Positions 46,274 to 58,761 of a stretch of DNA of 64,000 nucleotides are shown here, in pieces. The notes under the pieces are model-generated. The model had not been told where the DNA came from, did not search any database, and saw nothing but the letters and a program-made list of their open reading frames with translations. Source of the stretch: Paramagnetospirillum marisnigri. GTDB taxonomy: Bacteria; Pseudomonadota; Alphaproteobacteria; Rhodospirillales; Magnetospirillaceae. Position numbers and translations under genes: made by a program. The stretch covers positions 62,001-126,000 of the forward strand of contig NZ_LWQT01000055.1 in assembly GCF_001650715.1 (NCBI RefSeq). Reading direction: 5' to 3'. Within the stretch, counting starts at the first letter, position 1; each line of letters begins with the position of its first letter.

Positions 46274-48190
46274 ATGGTCGCCATTACCCTGCCCGACGGC
46301 TCCGTCCGTCAGTTCGATGCCCCGGTGACGGGTCTGGACGTGGCCAAGTCCATCGGCCCCGGCCTGGCCAAGGCGGCGCTGGCGGTGACCGTGGACGGCG
46401 AGATGAAGGATCTCGCCACCGTGCTGGACCGCGATGTGGCTCTGTCCATCATCACCGCCAAAAGCGGCCCCGACGCGCTGGAGCTGCTGCGCCACGACGC
46501 CGCCCATGTGATGGCCGAGGCGGTGAAGGAACTCTATCCCGAGACCCAGGTGACCATCGGCCCGTCCATCGAGAACGGTTTCTACTACGACTTCGCGCGG
46601 CCGACCCCGTTCGGCCCCGAGGACCTGGAGAAGATCGAGAAGCGCATGGCCGAGATCGTCGATCGCGACGAGGCCATCACCCGCGAGGAATGGGACCGCG
46701 ACGAGGCGGTCAGGTTCTTCGAATCCCTGGGCGAAAAATACAAGGCGGAGATCATCGCCTCGATCCCCACCGACCAGAAGATCGGCCTGTATCGCCAGGG
46801 CAATTTCATCGATCTGTGCCGCGGGCCGCATCTGCCGTCGACCGGCAAGCTGGGCAAGGCCTTCAAGCTGATGAAGCTGGCCGGCGCCTATTGGCGCGGC
46901 GATTCCCGGAACGAGATGCTCCAGCGCATCTATGGCACCGCCTGGTTCGACAAGAAGGACCTGGACGCCTATCTCACCATGCTGGAAGAGGCGGAAAAGC
47001 GCGACCACCGCCGCCTGGGCCGCGAGATGGAGCTGTTCCACCAGCAGGAGGAAGCCGCCGGTTCGGTGTTCTGGCACCAGAAGGGCTGGCAGCTCTATCG
47101 CACGGTGGAAAGCTATATGCGCCGCCGCCTGGAAGCCAACGACTACCAGGAGGTCAAGACGCCGCAACTGGTGGACTTCTCGCTGTGGGAGGCCTCGGGC
47201 CACGCCGACAAGTTCTCCGAGTCCATGTTCACCATCAAGACCCAGGACGAGCGCCATCTGGCGGTGAAGCCCATGAACTGCCCCTGCCATGTGCAGATCT
47301 TCCGCCAGGGCATCAAGAGCTATCGCGACCTGCCGCTGCGCATGGCGGAATTCGGCTCGTGCCACCGCTACGAACCCTCGGGTGCCCTGCACGGCATCAT
47401 GCGGGTGCGCGCCTTTACCCAGGACGACGCCCATATCTTCTGCACCGAGGACCAGATCACCTCGGAGACCATCGAATTCTGCCAGTTGCTGAAGGAGGTC
47501 TATACCGATTTCGGCTTCACCGATGTGCGGGTCAAGTTCTCCGACCGTCCGGCCAAGCGGGCCGGGTCCGACGAGACCTGGGACAAGGCGGAAAGCGCGC
47601 TGCTGGAGGCCGCCAAGGCCGCCGGGCTGGAAACCATCCTCAATCCGGGCGAGGGCGCCTTCTACGGCCCCAAGCTGGAATTCGTGCTGCGCGACGCCAT
47701 CGGCCGCGACTGGCAGTGCGGCACGTTGCAGGTGGATTTCGTGCTGCCCGAGCGGCTCGACGCCTCCTATGTGGCCGAGGACGGCGGCCGTCGCCGCCCG
47801 GTCATGCTGCACCGGGCCATCCTGGGCTCGTTCGAGCGCTTCCTCGGCATCCTGATCGAGAATTTCGCCGGTCGCTTCCCGGTGTGGTTGGCGCCGACCC
47901 AGGCGGTGGTGGCCACCATCGTCTCCGAGGCCGACGACTTCGCCGTTGAGGTCCAGGCGGCGCTGAAAGCCGCCGGAATCCGGGCCGAACTCGACTTGCG
48001 GAACGAAAAGATCAACTACAAGGTCCGGGAACACTCGGTGGCCAAGGTGCCGGTGATGCTGGTGGTGGGTAAGCGCGAGGCCGAAAGCCGCCAGGTCGCC
48101 ATCCGTCGCCTGGGAAGTCAGAGTCAAGAAATTGTTGCGCTGGATCAAGCAGTCGCTACACTTGCCAGGGAAGCGACCCCGCCCGCGTGA
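46274..48190 (+). CDS. thrS: Threonyl-tRNA synthetase
   Basis: 638 residues: TGS domain (1-60; [23 protein letters not shown]), editing domain with [11 protein letters not shown] (HxxxH) that removes Ser from tRNA-Thr, class II catalytic core with the zinc-site [10 protein letters not shown], motif 2 [30 protein letters not shown] and motif 3 [16 protein letters not shown], and the anticodon-binding domain. It charges tRNA-Thr. The start at 46274 gives [10 protein letters not shown]; 61 upstream codons in the same frame lie in the preceding gene. No T-box or operator is recognised. Confidence 0.97.
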   Translation: MVAITLPDGSVRQFDAPVTGLDVAKSIGPGLAKAALAVTVDGEMKDLATVLDRDVALSIITAKSGPDALELLRHDAAHVMAEAVKELYPETQVTIGPSIENGFYYDFARPTPFGPEDLEKIEKRMAEIVDRDEAITREEWDRDEAVRFFESLGEKYKAEIIASIPTDQKIGLYRQGNFIDLCRGPHLPSTGKLGKAFKLMKLAGAYWRGDSRNEMLQRIYGTAWFDKKDLDAYLTMLEEAEKRDHRRLGREMELFHQQEEAAGSVFWHQKGWQLYRTVESYMRRRLEANDYQEVKTPQLVDFSLWEASGHADKFSESMFTIKTQDERHLAVKPMNCPCHVQIFRQGIKSYRDLPLRMAEFGSCHRYEPSGALHGIMRVRAFTQDDAHIFCTEDQITSETIEFCQLLKEVYTDFGFTDVRVKFSDRPAKRAGSDETWDKAESALLEAAKAAGLETILNPGEGAFYGPKLEFVLRDAIGRDWQCGTLQVDFVLPERLDASYVAEDGGRRRPVMLHRAILGSFERFLGILIENFAGRFPVWLAPTQAVVATIVSEADDFAVEVQAALKAAGIRAELDLRNEKINYKVREHSVAKVPVMLVVGKREAESRQVAIRRLGSQSQEIVALDQAVATLAREATPPA

Positions 48191-48277
48191 CGGGGTCTCG
48201 CCGTTCAAGTCGGCGGTCCGGCTCGCGGAACGAGCGCCCGGACCCGTCGGCGTACTCGAAACGATGGAGACTGTTCT

Positions 48278-48814
48278 ATAGCTAGGCCCCCAATGCAGAC
48301 GCCGCCCAAGAATGATGGGCCGCGCGTCAACCGCGAGATCGATGTGCGTTCCATCCGCCTGGTGGGCGCCGACGGAGAAATGATCGGAGTCGTGACCCTG
48401 CGCGAGGGTCTGACCATGGCCGAGGAAGCCGGTCTCGATCTGGTCGAGGTCTCCCCCAACGCCGATCCGCCCGTCTGTAAGATTCTGGACTTCGGAAAGT
48501 TCAAGTACGAAGACCAGAAGAAGAAGAATGCCGCCCGCAAGAAGCAGAAGGTCATCGAGGTCAAGGAAATCAAGCTGCGGCCGAACATCGACGACCATGA
48601 CTATGACGTCAAGATGCGCAGCATGCGGAAATTCCTCGAGGAAGGTGACAAGGTCAAGGTGACGCTCCGCTTCCGTGGACGCGAACTGGCCCACCAGGAT
48701 CTCGGCATGAAGGTGCTGGAAAAGGTCAAGGAAGACCTGGACGATCTCGGCAAGGTCGAGCAGCTCCCCAAGATGGAAGGCCGTCAGATGGTGATGGTGA
48801 TCGCGCCCCGCTAA
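48278..48814 (+). CDS. infC: Translation initiation factor IF-3, probably starting at a rare AUA codon
   Basis: From ATA at 48278 the product is 178 residues; from the first ATG (48293) it is 173. GGAG (48266-48269) is spaced eight bases from the ATA but too far from the ATG, where no ribosome-binding site exists, and IARPP precedes [16 protein letters not shown] in frame. IF-3 genes in many bacteria start with rare codons (AUU in E. coli), which IF-3 itself discriminates against, giving autoregulation. The N-domain has [24 protein letters not shown], the linker is Lys-rich, and the C-domain includes [38 protein letters not shown]. It discriminates initiator tRNA and blocks subunit joining. 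Confidence 0.9.
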   Translation: MARPPMQTPPKNDGPRVNREIDVRSIRLVGADGEMIGVVTLREGLTMAEEAGLDLVEVSPNADPPVCKILDFGKFKYEDQKKKNAARKKQKVIEVKEIKLRPNIDDHDYDVKMRSMRKFLEEGDKVKVTLRFRGRELAHQDLGMKVLEKVKEDLDDLGKVEQLPKMEGRQMVMVIAPR

Positions 48815-48846
48815 GGCTGGCGCGACCCTCGTCAACTTCTTGCGAT

Positions 48847-48892
48847 GCCGGGACTAAAGCGGGTTGCCTCGTCCCGGCCTTTGCGCTATTTT
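48847..48892 (+). terminator. Possible terminator after infC
   Basis: GCCGGGAC (48847-48854) pairs with GTCCCGGC (48871-48878) across a 16-nt loop, followed by the broken T-tract CTTTGCGCTATTTT. The stem is convincing; the tract is weak. Confidence 0.45.
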
Positions 48893-48930
48893 CCGCGCCT
48901 CCCCACCGACCCGGGGATCAAGCGACCCTT

Positions 48931-49020
48931 GGAGGGGTGGCAGAGTGGTCGAATGCGCCGGTCTCGAAAACCGGTATGGGTGCAAGCTCATCGTGGGTTC
49001 GAATCCCACCCCCTCCGCCA
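48931..49020 (+). tRNA. tRNA-Ser (anticodon CGA)
   Basis: 90 nt including encoded CCA. The acceptor stem GGAGGGG pairs with CCCCTCC, the anticodon loop is CTCGAAA (anticodon CGA, reads UCG), a long variable arm follows (class II), and the T-loop is GTTCGAATC. It lies between infC and a very strong terminator. Confidence 0.97.
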
Positions 49021-49021
49021 T

Positions 49022-49062
49022 CCAAAAGAAAAGGCCGTCCCTGTGACGGCCTTTTCTTTTGG
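49022..49062 (+). terminator. Long perfect intrinsic terminator after tRNA-Ser
   Basis: An 18-bp perfect stem (49022-49039 with 49045-49062) around a CCTGT loop. The GC core GGCCGTC/GACGGCC is flanked by AAAAGAAAA on one side and TTTTCTTTT on the other, so termination works in both directions. Confidence 0.9.
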
Positions 49063-49243
49063 ACAGGTGCGGGGAGCGGACGGCTTCACCAACACCATTC
49101 ACCGCTTCGTGTTTAGTCCTGGGGGGCAGGGGCAATCTGAATCCCGCCGGGACCGGCATCCCCCGACTCCCAGTCGGCTTGACGGATGGCCGCGACCTGC
49201 CAATATGGTCGGAAGTCCTCTCCAGCCAAGGGATTCCCTTCCC

Positions 49244-49831
49244 ATGAAGCACTTCCACCTGGTGGTGGTCGTGATGGCCGCCCTGGCCGCCACCGCCTGC
49301 CAGACCGTCCCGCCCATGCAGAAGCTGCCCGAGATCAGCTTCACCAGCCAGCGCCCCTTCCAGCTGAATGTCGGCCAGTTGGAAATCGTGTCGGAATATG
49401 CCGCCCCGGGCCGCAGTCCCAATATCGAGCATCTGATGCCGGTATCGCCCGAAGCCGCCATCCAGCGATGGGCCCAGGACCGCCTGCGTCCCATGGGCAA
49501 GACCGGGCTGGCCCGGGTGGTGATCCGTGACGCCAAGGTGGTCGAGGTGCCCCTGGCCATCGACAAGGGGGTCAGCGGTTCCTTCAAGAAGGAGCAGGAA
49601 TACCGCTATGACGCCGCCTTGGACGTGGCGGTCCAGATCCTTGACGCCCGCCAAATGGTGATCGGCGAGGCCCTGGCCAATGCCACCCGATCGCGGACCG
49701 TGCCCGAGGGTCTGAGCATCAACCAGCGTGACCGGATCTGGTGGGAAATCACCGACGCCCTGTCCCGCGACATCGACGAGCAATTGACCCCGCTGATCCG
49801 CGGCTATCTCAACCGCTGGGTCATTCAGTAG
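49244..49831 (+). CDS. Predicted lipoprotein of unknown function
   Basis: 195 residues. MKHFHLVVVVMAALAATAC gives a lipoprotein signal with lipidated Cys19. The mature part has FTSQRPFQLNVGQLEIVSEYAAPG, MPVSPEAAIQRWAQDRLRPMGKTGLARVVIRDAKVVEVPL, a central FKKEQEYRYDAALDVAVQILD and a conserved-looking C-terminus (DIDEQLTPLIRGYLNRWVIQ). I recall similar uncharacterised lipoproteins in Rhodospirillales. The start is set by the signal; the frame runs upstream into the tRNA region. The 181 bp before it hold no gene. Confidence 0.75.
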   Translation: MKHFHLVVVVMAALAATACQTVPPMQKLPEISFTSQRPFQLNVGQLEIVSEYAAPGRSPNIEHLMPVSPEAAIQRWAQDRLRPMGKTGLARVVIRDAKVVEVPLAIDKGVSGSFKKEQEYRYDAALDVAVQILDARQMVIGEALANATRSRTVPEGLSINQRDRIWWEITDALSRDIDEQLTPLIRGYLNRWVIQ

Positions 49832-49849
49832 AACCGCCGTGGCGCGGCG

Positions 49850-51499
49850 TCAGAGCCTGGGACGGAAGGCCACGAAAGTGGTGTCGTCACGCAGCGCCTG
49901 ACCGCCGCGCCACTCGGCCAGCAAGGCGAACAGCTTTTCCTTCTGCTGCTCCAGCGGCAAATCGGCCACGCCGCTCAGCGCCTCCAGCAGGCGGCGGCGC
50001 CCGAACAGCCGCTGCGACGGCCCGCCCATCTGGTCCACCAATCCATCGGTGTAGAGATAGAAGGTATCGCCCTCGGCGATATCGAAATCATGACGGGTCA
50101 GCGCCAGCTCGGCCGGTGAATCGCAATAGCCCAGGCTGCAGCGATCGCCCTGGACCAGCTTCATCTCGCCTTTGGACCAGATCAGCAGCGGCTGGTTGGC
50201 GCCGGCGAAGGACAAAATCCGGCGGCCATGGTCCACCACGCAGATGGCGGCGTCCAGACCGTCATTGGCGGGAGCATCGGCGCGGTCCTGCCGCAAGGCC
50301 GATTTCACCAGCGTATTGAGCAGGGCCAGGATGGCGGCCGGATCCTCGTGCTGGTGATGGTGCAGCACGCGGGCCAGGATCGACGACACCACCGCCGTCA
50401 TGAAGGCGCCGGGGACGCCGTGACCGGTGCAGTCCATCACCGTCACCACCGTCTTGTCGCCGAACTTGCCCGCCCAGTAATAGTCGCCGCCCACGATCTC
50501 GAACGGATGCCAGCCCACCGCGAAATCCATCATGCTGCCGCTCAGGGTGGCGGGATCGGGCAGCAGCGCCGTCTGGATGCGGCTGGCGTAGCGGATACCA
50601 TCGGAGATGAAGCGGCTGGCCTTTTCCAGTTCCATATTGGCCCGTTCCACCACTTCCTTTTCCTGGGCAAGTTCGGCGGTGCGTTCCACCACCCGCTGTT
50701 CCAGGTCGCGGGCCAGGGCGGCCAGTTCCGCCTCGGCGGCGTCGCGGGCCCGCAGGCCGCGTTGGGTCTGGTCCAGCAGAGCGTTGACGGTGGAGGCCAG
50801 CAATCCCAATTCGTCGCGCTGATGGCGGGGCGGCATGGCGATGAGGAAATCGCCCGGCCGCTCGGGATCGACCTTGCCGATGGCGGCGCTGATCTTCAGC
50901 AGCGGCTTGGTGATCAGGACATAGAACACCGCCACTACCAGCAGGCACAACAGCACGGTGCGCGCCGCCCCCGCCGCCGCCGTGCTGGCGATATGGGAGA
51001 TATAGCGGCTCATCAGCCGCCCGGGATCGAGCCGCAGGTCCAGCCGCCCCACATCCAGGCTGGTGCCCTTCTGGTCGCTTTTCAGCAAGAGGCTGTGGCT
51101 GGTGAAATCGCCGAACAGCCATTGGGCCAGCTCGGGGAAGGCGGTTTCGGCCCCCGGCCGCTCCTTGCGGCCCAGTACGTCGCCGAAATTGTCCACCAGC
51201 CTGACCTCGGCCACCACCGGGTCCTGCATCAGGCCATTGGCGACCTCGCCCGCCAGATCGGCCGACAGCAGGAAGGCGGCTTCCACCGCCAGGCCGCGCA
51301 CCAAGGCCAGATTGGCGGTGGTGGCGTCGGTAACTTCCTGGCGCATGCGGCGATAGTCGGCCATCAGGTCCCAGGCCCCGGCGACAAGGCCAAGGGTCAG
51401 CGCGATGACCAGGGTGGCCACCGCCTGCTTGAACGACAATCCCTCGAACACGCCGACCGAGCGGGTCACGCCCTGGTCGGGAATCACGAAGTCTTTCAC
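49850..51499 (-). CDS. Membrane-bound SpoIIE/PP2C-type serine phosphatase with HAMP domain
   Basis: 549 residues, GTG start. Two membrane helices (about 22-46 and 180-200) enclose a periplasmic sensor part, followed by a HAMP-like segment (KPLLKISAAIGKVDPERPGDF...ELGLLASTVNALLDQ), a coiled coil (about 250-310) and a SpoIIE phosphatase domain. Metal-site motifs are VGGDYYWAGKFGDKTVVTVMDCTGHGVPGAFM and LDAAICVVDHG, ending LRDDTTFVAFRPRL. Such proteins dephosphorylate anti-anti-sigma factors in partner-switching systems; no STAS or RsbW-type gene is in the window. It is divergent from the helicase gene. Confidence 0.9.
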   Translation of the reverse strand: MKDFVIPDQGVTRSVGVFEGLSFKQAVATLVIALTLGLVAGAWDLMADYRRMRQEVTDATTANLALVRGLAVEAAFLLSADLAGEVANGLMQDPVVAEVRLVDNFGDVLGRKERPGAETAFPELAQWLFGDFTSHSLLLKSDQKGTSLDVGRLDLRLDPGRLMSRYISHIASTAAAGAARTVLLCLLVVAVFYVLITKPLLKISAAIGKVDPERPGDFLIAMPPRHQRDELGLLASTVNALLDQTQRGLRARDAAEAELAALARDLEQRVVERTAELAQEKEVVERANMELEKASRFISDGIRYASRIQTALLPDPATLSGSMMDFAVGWHPFEIVGGDYYWAGKFGDKTVVTVMDCTGHGVPGAFMTAVVSSILARVLHHHQHEDPAAILALLNTLVKSALRQDRADAPANDGLDAAICVVDHGRRILSFAGANQPLLIWSKGEMKLVQGDRCSLGYCDSPAELALTRHDFDIAEGDTFYLYTDGLVDQMGGPSQRLFGRRRLLEALSGVADLPLEQQKEKLFALLAEWRGGQALRDDTTFVAFRPRL

Positions 51500-51628
51500 C
51501 TGACGCCCTTCAAACCGGAATCCATTCCGACCATGATATGCAGTGGAACGCCCCTGTCACGCGCAATTCCCACCTCTCCCCCCCAATCTCTTGCCATAGG
51601 CCGCCAATCGGGCGACTCTGGACCGGCC

Positions 51629-54073
<2,445 letters not shown>

Positions 54074-54182
54074 CGGAATTGCCGCCAAAGCGGTTGGGGG
54101 GTGCTGACGAATGGGTTAGGCTTGCCTATCTGATGTGCCATGGGGACAAATTGCCCCTTCACTTGATCCCGGGGGGAGCGTG

Positions 54183-54572
54183 ATGACAGCCACCAAGAAA
54201 CTGCTGGACGCCGCCATGGCGGCGGCAGCCATCATCGCCAAGGCCGATGGCTGGGTTTCCGAGGAGGAATCCAATGTGGTGGCCCGCCTGGCGCGGGGTA
54301 TCGATGATGTATCCTCCAGCCACGGCTCGCAGGCCATGGCACTCTATGCCGGCTATGTGCGCAAGCTGGGCCAGGATAACGGCGCCGCCGCCCGCGAGGC
54401 CTGGAACGCCCTGGCAGCGGTGGCCGACGACCCCGAAACGGCCAAGGCCGTGCTGGCCATCGCCTGCCGCATCGCCGACGTGGATTCCAAGATCTATGCC
54501 GAGGAAGCCTTGCTGTTGCGCATGATCGCCAACGAACTGCGCCAGGAACTCCCCGCCGCCTATATCCGCTAA
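54183..54572 (+). CDS. TerB-like protein
   Basis: 129 residues, ATG preceded by GGGGGAG. The helical pattern AMAAAAIIAKADGWVSEEESNVVARL resembles TerB/DjlA-type (tellurite-resistance B) domains with the acidic ADG...EEE metal-type site, repeated at IACRIADVDSKIYAEEALLLRMIANEL. Role unknown; related proteins connect to stress and metal sensing. It is 7 bp from the convergent mtnP stop. Confidence 0.75.
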   Translation: MTATKKLLDAAMAAAAIIAKADGWVSEEESNVVARLARGIDDVSSSHGSQAMALYAGYVRKLGQDNGAAAREAWNALAAVADDPETAKAVLAIACRIADVDSKIYAEEALLLRMIANELRQELPAAYIR

Positions 54573-54579
54573 GCGCCCG

Positions 54580-55464
<885 letters not shown>

Positions 55465-55574
55465 GAAACCGCCCTTTCGCCGATGAAATTCACCGCAATG
55501 TGTTAGGGGAAAAGCCCGGCGGAGGCAAGGGCGCGGCTCTCGACTCACCGCTTGCGTTCATGTTATGTTCGATC

Positions 55575-56648
55575 ATGACCCGCACCGAGTCCTGGCCCAA
55601 GGCGCGCGGCGCCCGCTTCAACCCCGCCACCCGCTTCGACCGGCTGCGGCGGGAAGCGGTGGATGACGGCTGGGCGCCGGACGAGGACGAGCCGCCCGCG
55701 CCTCCCACCATCCTCCATGTGGACGCCACCCGCTCCATCATCACCCGCAACAACTCACCCGACATCCCGTTCGACCGCTCGGTCAATCCCTATCGCGGCT
55801 GCGGCCATGGCTGCGTCTACTGTTTCGCCCGGCCCAGCCACGCCTATCTGGAACTGTCGCCCGGGCTGGATTTCGAGACCCAGCTGTTCGTCAAGCCCGA
55901 GGCACCGCGCCTGCTGGAGGCGGAATTGCGCAAGCCCGGCTATCGCGCCGCCGTCCTGGCCATCGGCACCAATACCGATCCCTACCAGCCCATCGAGCGC
56001 GACCACCGCATCATGCGCGGCTGCCTTGATGTGTTGGCCGCCTTCAATCACCCGGTGAGCATCACCACCAAGGGCGTCCTGATCACTCGCGATATCGACC
56101 TCCTGGCGCCCATGGCGGCCAAGGGACTGGTCCTGGCGGCCATCAGCGTCACCACCCTGGATGCCCGTCTGCACGGTCTGTTGGAGCCGCGCGCCAGTTC
56201 CCCGGCCCGGCGGCTGGACACCATCCGCCGCCTGTCCCAGGCCGGGATTCCCACCATGGTGATGGCGGCGCCCATGATTCCGCGCGTCAATGACCACGAG
56301 TTGGAACATATCCTGGAGGCGGCCAAGGCGGCGGGGGCCACCGCCGCCGCCTATACCCTGCTGCGGCTGCCGCGCGAGGTGAAGGACCTGTTCGCCGACT
56401 GGCTGGAGGCCCATTTCCCCGACCGCAAGGCGCATGTCCTGTCGCTGGTGGCGGATCAGCGCGGCGGCATGCTGAACGAGTCCCGCTTCGGCGCCCGGTT
56501 CAGCGGCACCGGCGAGCATGCCGCCCTGCTGTCCCAGCGCTTCCGCGTCGCCCTGACCAAACTGGGCCTGAACGGCGCCCGCCTGAGCCTGGACGCCAGC
56601 CGCTTCCGGGTGCCGCCCAGGGCCGGGGACCAGTTGAGCCTGTTCTGA
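55575..56648 (+). CDS. PA0069-family radical SAM protein
   Basis: 357 residues. The radical SAM cluster is in NPYRGCGHGCVYCFARPSHAYL (CxxxCxxC), preceded by NNSPDIPFDRSVNPYRG. A late FVIG-type repeat is replaced by LVADQRGGMLNESRFGARFSGTGEHAALLSQRF, typical of the group. The function is unknown; it is related to Rv2578c-type proteins that resemble spore photoproduct lyase-like enzymes. The start at 55575 (MTRTESWPK) is preferred; the frame begins at 55500. It converges on msrB. Confidence 0.88.
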   Translation: MTRTESWPKARGARFNPATRFDRLRREAVDDGWAPDEDEPPAPPTILHVDATRSIITRNNSPDIPFDRSVNPYRGCGHGCVYCFARPSHAYLELSPGLDFETQLFVKPEAPRLLEAELRKPGYRAAVLAIGTNTDPYQPIERDHRIMRGCLDVLAAFNHPVSITTKGVLITRDIDLLAPMAAKGLVLAAISVTTLDARLHGLLEPRASSPARRLDTIRRLSQAGIPTMVMAAPMIPRVNDHELEHILEAAKAAGATAAAYTLLRLPREVKDLFADWLEAHFPDRKAHVLSLVADQRGGMLNESRFGARFSGTGEHAALLSQRFRVALTKLGLNGARLSLDASRFRVPPRAGDQLSLF

Positions 56649-56651
56649 GCC

Positions 56652-57047
<396 letters not shown>

Positions 57048-57110
57048 GGCATCCTCCTTGGATCGACCCTCAATTCAGTCTGTCCGGCTAAGGTGGAACC
57101 GCTCTCTCTT

Positions 57111-57170
57111 CGTCATGCCCGGACTTGATCCGGGCATCCATGGACCCTCGGGTCCAGCCCGAGGGTGACG
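57111..57170. repeat. Dispersed palindromic repeat element
   Basis: A 60-bp element with terminal CGTCA...TGACG. It contains two hairpins: ATGCCCGGA (57115-57123) with TCCGGGCAT (57129-57137), and ACCCTCGG (57144-57151) with CCGAGGGT (57159-57166). The GTCATGCCCGGACTTG core is one I recall as very common in alphaproteobacterial intergenic regions. Only one copy is seen in this window. Confidence 0.75.
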
Positions 57171-57237
57171 AAAAGAAAATCGATTCCGCCAAACTCCGAT
57201 AACGTTAGGCATGGAGACATGGATTTGAAAGGGGGGA

Positions 57238-58761
57238 TCAGATCACCGGCAGGGTGAAGCGGAAGGTGGTGCCCTGGCCGGGCCGCGACTCGACCCAGAT
57301 GGCGCCGCCATGGCGCTGTACGATGCGCTTGCAGATGGCCAGGCCGACGCCGGTTCCGGGATAGGCATGGGCGGGGTGTTGGCGACGGAAAATTTCGAAG
57401 GGGTCGCTGCCATCGGCCATCATGCCGATGCCGTCGTCGGCGACGCCGAACCGCCAGACTCCGTCCATGCGCTCCACCGTCACCTCGATCCGGGGGGACT
57501 GGCCCGGGCGATGAAACTTGACGGCGTTGCTGAGCAGGTTCTGGAACAACTGCATCAACTGGATCTCGTCGCCCCAAACCTCGGGCAGATCGGCCACCGT
57601 GATGATGGCGCCGGATTCCCGGATGCTGTCGGTCATATTCTCCAGCGCACTGGCACAGGCCCGCGCCGCCGAGACCCGTTGGAACGCATTGCCATCCTGG
57701 TCCAGCCGGGAATAGGCCAGCAGATCGTTGATCAAGGCATGCATGCGCTTGCCCGCCGTGACCACGAAACCGATATATTCATCGGCGCGCGCATCCAGCC
57801 GCCCGGCATAGTGGCGCGACAGCAACTGGGCGAAGGAGACGATGCTGCGCAACGGCTCCTGCAGATCGTGGGAGGCGACGAAGGCGAAGCGCTCCAATTC
57901 CCGGTTGGCGGCGGCCAGCCGGTCCAGCGCCTGCTGCAATTCCCGCTCTCGGGCTTGGCGCTCGGCGATGTCCCATTCCAGTTCGGCATTGGCCCCCGCC
58001 AGTTCGCGATAGGCGGATTCCAGCCCCAGCGACATGGCGCGGAAGGCGTCCACCAACTGGTCCAATTCGTCGGGCTGCCGGGGCTGGGTGCGGTTCAGGC
58101 GCAATTCGGGCCCGGAACCGTGGGAGTCGTAGCGACTGAAGAACTGGGCGATGGCCACCAGATGCCGGGTGATCAGGCGATGGACGATATACAGGGTGAA
58201 CAGCGACACCAGGAAGGTCTTCAGCCCCTGGGCCACCAGGATCACCACCACCTTCTCCCGCAGCCGGTCGTAGACGCCCTCCAGGCTGGCCTCGGCCCGC
58301 AAGCTCGCCACCTCGCGAACAGTCCCGCGATCGTCGTAGCGCAGCACATAGTCGCGGGCCAGGATGGCCTGGCCGCCGCTGCCACCCACCACCACCAGCA
58401 AGGGATTCGACACCCCCGGCGTGGTTTCGCGCACTTCCAGGCGCTGCATGTCGGGCAGGCGGAGGATGCCCTCCAGCTGCACCCGCAACCCCTCGGAATC
58501 CACGTTCCACACCGCCACCGACAGGCTGGTGAGGTTGCTGCGGCCGATATCGTCGAGCCGCCCCTCGATCTGGCGCAGGTCGTGGGAATAGTCGAGTCCG
58601 AGCTGGGCCAGGGTCGAGACCAGGGTCACCATGGAACTGAACAGCACGATCAGGGCCAGCACCCGAAGCCCGATGCCGCGCGCCATGGCCGGATGCGGCC
58701 GGGACAGGCCGGGGCGCTCGTCCTGATCCTCGGACGACGGGGGCGGGGCCAGCGCGGTCAC
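57238..58761 (-). CDS. Membrane sensor histidine kinase paired with a periplasmic binding protein
   Basis: 507 residues, GTG start overlapping the stop of the binding-protein gene (GTGA). Helices at about 31-53 and 171-194 enclose a periplasmic sensing segment of about 115 residues. A coiled coil (245-295) leads to a HisKA domain with His298 in VASHDLQEPLRS, the phytochrome-type H-box. The ATP-binding domain has NLLSNAVKFH, VADDGIGM and GTGVGLAICKRIVQRHGG. It should autophosphorylate and pass phosphate to an unlinked response regulator; none is adjacent. Confidence 0.9.
   Translation of the reverse strand: MTALAPPPSSEDQDERPGLSRPHPAMARGIGLRVLALIVLFSSMVTLVSTLAQLGLDYSHDLRQIEGRLDDIGRSNLTSLSVAVWNVDSEGLRVQLEGILRLPDMQRLEVRETTPGVSNPLLVVVGGSGGQAILARDYVLRYDDRGTVREVASLRAEASLEGVYDRLREKVVVILVAQGLKTFLVSLFTLYIVHRLITRHLVAIAQFFSRYDSHGSGPELRLNRTQPRQPDELDQLVDAFRAMSLGLESAYRELAGANAELEWDIAERQARERELQQALDRLAAANRELERFAFVASHDLQEPLRSIVSFAQLLSRHYAGRLDARADEYIGFVVTAGKRMHALINDLLAYSRLDQDGNAFQRVSAARACASALENMTDSIRESGAIITVADLPEVWGDEIQLMQLFQNLLSNAVKFHRPGQSPRIEVTVERMDGVWRFGVADDGIGMMADGSDPFEIFRRQHPAHAYPGTGVGLAICKRIVQRHGGAIWVESRPGQGTTFRFTLPVI

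Noticed and set aside
46244-48835. 863-codon minus-strand frame opposite thrS and infC
   Set aside because: Low-complexity antisense translation spanning two clear genes.
50228-51628. 467-codon N-terminal extension of the helicase frame
   Set aside because: It lies antisense to the SpoIIE-type phosphatase; helicase homology begins after 51629.
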